NCBI GenBank assembly: GCA_027298165.1
Contig: JAPUGN010000090.1
Location: 1 to 7,638, forward strand
Direction: 5' to 3'
Length of the DNA: 7,638 nt
Origin: Nitrospinota bacterium
GTDB taxonomy: Bacteria > Nitrospinota > Nitrospinia > Nitrospinales > Nitrospinaceae
Positions 5,740 through 7,638 of this stretch are shown here, piece after piece. Position 1 is the stretch's first letter; each line of letters opens with the position of its first letter. The notes beneath the pieces are model-generated. The model made no database searches and was not told where the DNA came from. It saw only the letters and a program-made list of their open reading frames with translations. Position numbers and translations under genes: made by a program.

Positions 5740-7038
5740 ATGATGGAATTATTCCCGGAATTTGAAAATCGAGCCGACGACTCCCCGCCACCTCCACTGG
5801 CCGACCGCATGCGCCCCGAATCCTGGGACGATTTGCTGGGGCACGAGCATTTGTTCGGCGAGAAGAGCCCGATCCGGCGGCTGATCGAAAAGGATGTCGG
5901 ACTGTCTTTCATCCTGTGGGGACCGCCGGGTTCCGGCAAAACCACGATTGCCCGCATCGTTGCCGGCATCACCCAGAGCGATTTTCATGAAATCAGCGCG
6001 GTAAATACCGGGGTGGCGGATATCCGGAAAGTCATCGACCGCGCCAAGCGTAACTGGTCGCAATCCAAACGCCGCACCATTCTGTTCATCGACGAAATTC
6101 ACCGCTTCAACAAATCTCAGCAGGATGCCCTCCTGCCATACGTTGAGAACGGAACCATTCGATTGATCGGTTCCACCACGGAAAACCCGTCATTTGAAGT
6201 CATCCCCTCCCTGCGCTCCCGTTGCCAGGTGTTCCGTCTGGGATACCTTACTGCCGAGTATATCCGCAATATCATCGAACGCGCTTTGAAGGACACCGTT
6301 CAGGGTCTCGGCCAGCATCCGGTGGCTTTTGACGCGGCTGCGATCGATCTGATCATCAGCTATTCAAATGGGGATGCCCGGCGGGCGTTGAACGTTCTGG
6401 AAGCCGCCGCCCTGTATCAGGTGGAGCGCAGTGCGAAGCTTCCCCCGCCGGTTACGGCGGCGCCGGTCGGCGTGTCGGTGATCGAAGGCATCATCCAGCG
6501 TACCGCCGTGTTGTACGATAAAGATGGATCGGAGCATTACGATCACGCCTCGGCATTCCAGAAAAGTATGCGCGGCTCGGACCCGGATGCGGCGATCTAC
6601 TGGCTGGCCAAAATGATCGCAGGCGGCGAGGACCCCCGCTTCATCGCCCGCCGACTGGTCATCACCGCGGCGGAGGACGTCGGGCTGGCCGATCCCATGG
6701 CGCTGGTGCTGGCCAACGCGGCGTTCGATGTGGTGGAACGTATCGGTTTGCCCGAAGCGCGGATTCCGCTGGCGCAGGCGGTGATCTATATCGCCCGGGC
6801 GCCGAAAGACAATACCGCCATCAAGGCCATCGACGCCGCCCTGAGCGATGTCGAAAAGAAAGGCCAGTCGTTTCCCGTCCCCGATCACCTCAAGGACGCG
6901 CACTACAGGGACGCCAAAAAATACGGTTACGGCACCGACTACAAATACCCGCACGATTACCCCGGCCACACCGTCGAGCAGGACTACCTCCCCAAGGAGC
7001 TGAAGGGCAAAAAATATGTGCCCCGGGACCCAAAATAG
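5740..7038 (+). CDS. rarA: Replication-associated recombination protein A (RarA/MgsA), AAA+ ATPase
   Basis: RarA is a cytoplasmic clamp-loader-like AAA+ ATPase that acts at stalled replication forks and on gapped or ended duplex DNA, homologous to eukaryotic Mgs1/WRNIP1. At 432 residues it has the usual family length. Seen in order: PLADRMRPESWDDLLGHEHL (19-38), Walker A GPPGSGKT (61-68), the NTGVADIR segment (89-96), Walker B ILFIDEIHRFN (114-124), sensor 1 GSTTENPSFE (144-153), the arginine-finger region SLRSRCQVF (157-165) and sensor 2 GDARRALN (211-218). The C-terminal half carries the conserved tetramerisation/MgsA parts: KDGSEHYDHASAFQKSMRGSDPDAAIYWLA read across 261-290, then RRLVITAAEDVGLADP, the APKDN motif (354-358) and the ending YGTDYKYPHDYPG. 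Start at ATG 5740 or the adjacent 5743; AAAAGAG lies too close for a good ribosome site. All catalytic elements are intact. It follows the permease gene by 40 bp. Confidence 0.96.
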   Translation: MMELFPEFENRADDSPPPPLADRMRPESWDDLLGHEHLFGEKSPIRRLIEKDVGLSFILWGPPGSGKTTIARIVAGITQSDFHEISAVNTGVADIRKVIDRAKRNWSQSKRRTILFIDEIHRFNKSQQDALLPYVENGTIRLIGSTTENPSFEVIPSLRSRCQVFRLGYLTAEYIRNIIERALKDTVQGLGQHPVAFDAAAIDLIISYSNGDARRALNVLEAAALYQVERSAKLPPPVTAAPVGVSVIEGIIQRTAVLYDKDGSEHYDHASAFQKSMRGSDPDAAIYWLAKMIAGGEDPRFIARRLVITAAEDVGLADPMALVLANAAFDVVERIGLPEARIPLAQAVIYIARAPKDNTAIKAIDAALSDVEKKGQSFPVPDHLKDAHYRDAKKYGYGTDYKYPHDYPGHTVEQDYLPKELKGKKYVPRDPK

Positions 7039-7083
7039 TAAATATGGCCCTCTTCATCCCCCTCAGGTGCCCGAAATGTTTTG

Positions 7084-7144
7084 AGAGTGTGACGCTGATT
7101 CAGCCACAGCATAAAGGGAGATAAAGGCGAGGCGCCTTCACTCT
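7084..7144 (+). other. Stem-rich intergenic block downstream of rarA
   Basis: AGAGTG (7084-7089) can pair with CACTCT (7139-7144), enclosing two hairpins: GCTG-ATT-CAGC (7094-7104) and AAGGCG-AGG-CGCCTT (7124-7138). The second hairpin abuts the closing arm directly. No T-run follows, so intrinsic termination is not supported. It may be a 3'-UTR structure, a palindromic repeat unit, or chance. Nothing in 7039-7236 looks coding. Confidence 0.35.
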
Positions 7145-7165
7145 GCACCGTAGCCTATTGAAAAT

Positions 7166-7188
7166 CCTGAGATATTTGACACCTCAGG
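7166..7188. repeat. CCTGAG/CTCAGG dyad spanning the -35 element
   Basis: CCTGAG (7166-7171) and CTCAGG (7183-7188) are perfect 6-bp inverted arms separated by 11 nt, which hold the -35 hexamer TTGACA. Another CCTCAGG copy lies at 7061-7067, matching 7182-7188. The placement suggests an operator for the downstream Sel1 gene, but no regulator is identified. Confidence 0.4.
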
Positions 7189-7203
7189 CCATAGGGATAT
7201 AAT
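7176..7203 (+). promoter_or_regulatory. Near-perfect sigma70 promoter of the Sel1-repeat gene
   Basis: Both hexamers match consensus exactly: TTGACA (7176-7181) and TATAAT (7198-7203), with a 16-bp spacer. Transcription should start near 7210, leaving a leader of about 27 nt before ATG 7237, which is preceded by GTGAGAG (7224-7230). This is the best promoter in the window and implies a separately expressed gene after rarA. Confidence 0.7.
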
Positions 7204-7236
7204 TGGGCCATTCCCAACTTACAGTGAGAGACCCTG

Positions 7237-7293
7237 ATGAAAACTCACGCCCAACGGGCAAGTGAAACCCAAGCATATAAAGCTGGTGACTAA
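7237..7293 (+). CDS. Short ORF, probable detached N-terminus of the Sel1 protein
   Basis: ATG 7237 has a suitable ribosome site (GTGAGAG, 7224-7230) and promoter, but the frame stops at TAA 7291-7293 after 18 residues (MKTHAQRASETQAYKAGD). The last residues, AYKAGD, are exactly what usually precedes 'YxxAL...PLAEQGD' at the head of Sel1 and TPR-like proteins, and the next frame continues with KKALEIFKPLAEQGD. I read this as the start of the Sel1 protein separated by a frameshift, not as an independent peptide. Confidence 0.45.
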   Translation: MKTHAQRASETQAYKAGD

Positions 7294-7638
7294 AAAAGCG
7301 TTGGAAATATTCAAACCTCTTGCTGAACAGGGAGATGCCGCTGCGCAATTCAACCTCGGGAATATGTACCTCTATGGTGAGGGAGTTCCGCAGGATTATG
7401 CCGAAGCGGCGAAGTGGTACCGCAAGGCTGCGGACCAGGGGGATGCCGAAGCACAAACCATGCTTGGGGTTATGTACCTCAATGGTGAGGGAGTCCCTCA
7501 GGAAAATGTTCAGGCCCATAAATGGTTCAACTTATCTGCTTCTCGCTCCCAGGGGAAGGACCATGATTATGCAGTTGACAGTCGAAATGATACTGAGAAA
7601 AGAATGACGCCAACTCAGGTGGCGGAGGCTCAAAAACT
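7262..7638 (+). CDS. Sel1-repeat protein, apparent N-terminal frameshift, 3' truncated by window
   Basis: Sel1 repeats are TPR-like helical pairs that mediate protein-protein contacts; the partner here is unknown. The frame is open from after TGA 7238-7240 to the window edge. It reads KKALEIFKPLAEQGD, then two 36-residue repeats (7322-7429 and 7430-7537) with the hallmark LGxMYLxGEGVPQ and KWYRKAADQGDAEAQ, and a tail AEKRMTP-like segment (EKRMTPTQVAEAQKL) typical of the C-terminus of these proteins, so only a few residues should be missing. No ATG exists in this frame upstream of the repeats. GTG 7262 and GTG 7286 are possible starts without good ribosome sites. The better start, ATG 7237, is in another frame, so the gene probably carries a net one-base insertion or two-base deletion near 7291, or a sequencing error. 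No signal peptide is visible in either frame. Confidence 0.75.
   Translation, partial: MKPKHIKLVTKKALEIFKPLAEQGDAAAQFNLGNMYLYGEGVPQDYAEAAKWYRKAADQGDAEAQTMLGVMYLNGEGVPQENVQAHKWFNLSASRSQGKDHDYAVDSRNDTEKRMTPTQVAEAQK
7322..7537 (+). repeat. Two tandem 108-bp Sel1 repeat units
   Basis: Units 7322-7429 and 7430-7537 each encode 36 residues. Their central parts are very similar as DNA: the stretches beginning ATGTACCTC at 7364 and 7472 run in parallel for over 30 bases with few differences, mostly at third positions. This suggests fairly recent duplication or gene conversion. Confidence 0.7.

Noticed and set aside
5292..5972. Minus-strand open frame bridging the permease and rarA
   Set aside because: It overlaps two well-supported genes and their junction and shows no domain.
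7288..7300. Transcriptional slippage on the A-run or programmed frameshift rescuing the Sel1 gene
   Set aside because: The TAA stop uses the first bases of the run (GAC-TAA), so adding or dropping A residues leaves the stop in place; no slippery codon or stimulatory element is visible.
7184..7519. Minus-strand open frame over the Sel1 region, with internally repeated peptides
   Set aside because: The apparent repeats are the antisense reading of the 108-bp Sel1 DNA repeats; the plus frame matches a known repeat family.
1..7638. CRISPR array, transposon, toxin-antitoxin, restriction or anti-phage module
   Set aside because: No regular spacer-repeat pattern, transposase, terminal inverted repeats, integrase or defence-type domain was found in any supported gene.

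Overview
The window is ordinary bacterial chromosome with dense, mid-to-high GC genes. It holds the 3' end of argS, a SPOR-domain envelope protein, a convergent exported TPR/cupredoxin protein, then a co-directional run of a YheT-like hydrolase, a large ABC-2-type permease and rarA. The right edge cuts a Sel1-repeat gene. No tRNA, rRNA, CRISPR array, transposase or phage gene is visible. The gene set (argS next to a SPOR protein, TPR plus cupredoxin plus carboxypeptidase-regulatory-like fold, a PF16949-type permease, Sel1 repeats) fits a free-living Gram-negative bacterium of the Nitrospinota or former Deltaproteobacteria type. That placement is an inference from family composition and is not firm.

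Left part (1-1291, + strand): argS ends at 335. A 155-bp gap carries a GC-rich hairpin and a perfect extended -10 element (TGGTATAAT), followed by a one-TM SPOR protein. Its first codons contain a four-tract G-quadruplex motif. Middle (1336-2733, - strand): a secreted 465-residue protein with about four TPRs, a cupredoxin-like domain in which the usual axial Met is replaced by Leu, a carboxypeptidase-regulatory-like beta domain and an unassigned C-terminal tail. It converges on the SPOR gene with only 44 bp between them.

Right-centre (2974-7038, + strand): a YheT-family alpha/beta hydrolase, a roughly 12-TM permease of the putative ABC_tran_2 family with no ATPase gene beside it, and rarA. 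They are separated by 56 and 40 bp, so they could form one transcription unit, although rarA also has a weak promoter-like element just before it. Right end (7039-7638): a 198-bp intergenic region with a stem-rich block and a near-consensus sigma70 promoter (TTGACA, 16 bp, TATAAT) whose -35 lies inside a CCTGAG/CTCAGG dyad. This drives a Sel1-repeat reading frame that appears frameshifted near its N-terminus and is cut by the window edge.

I do not see a clear new multi-gene system. The points most worth checking are the substituted copper site in the TPR/cupredoxin protein, the G-quadruplex in the SPOR gene, the interrupted Sel1 gene with its well-formed promoter and dyad, and the permease without an ATPase neighbour.
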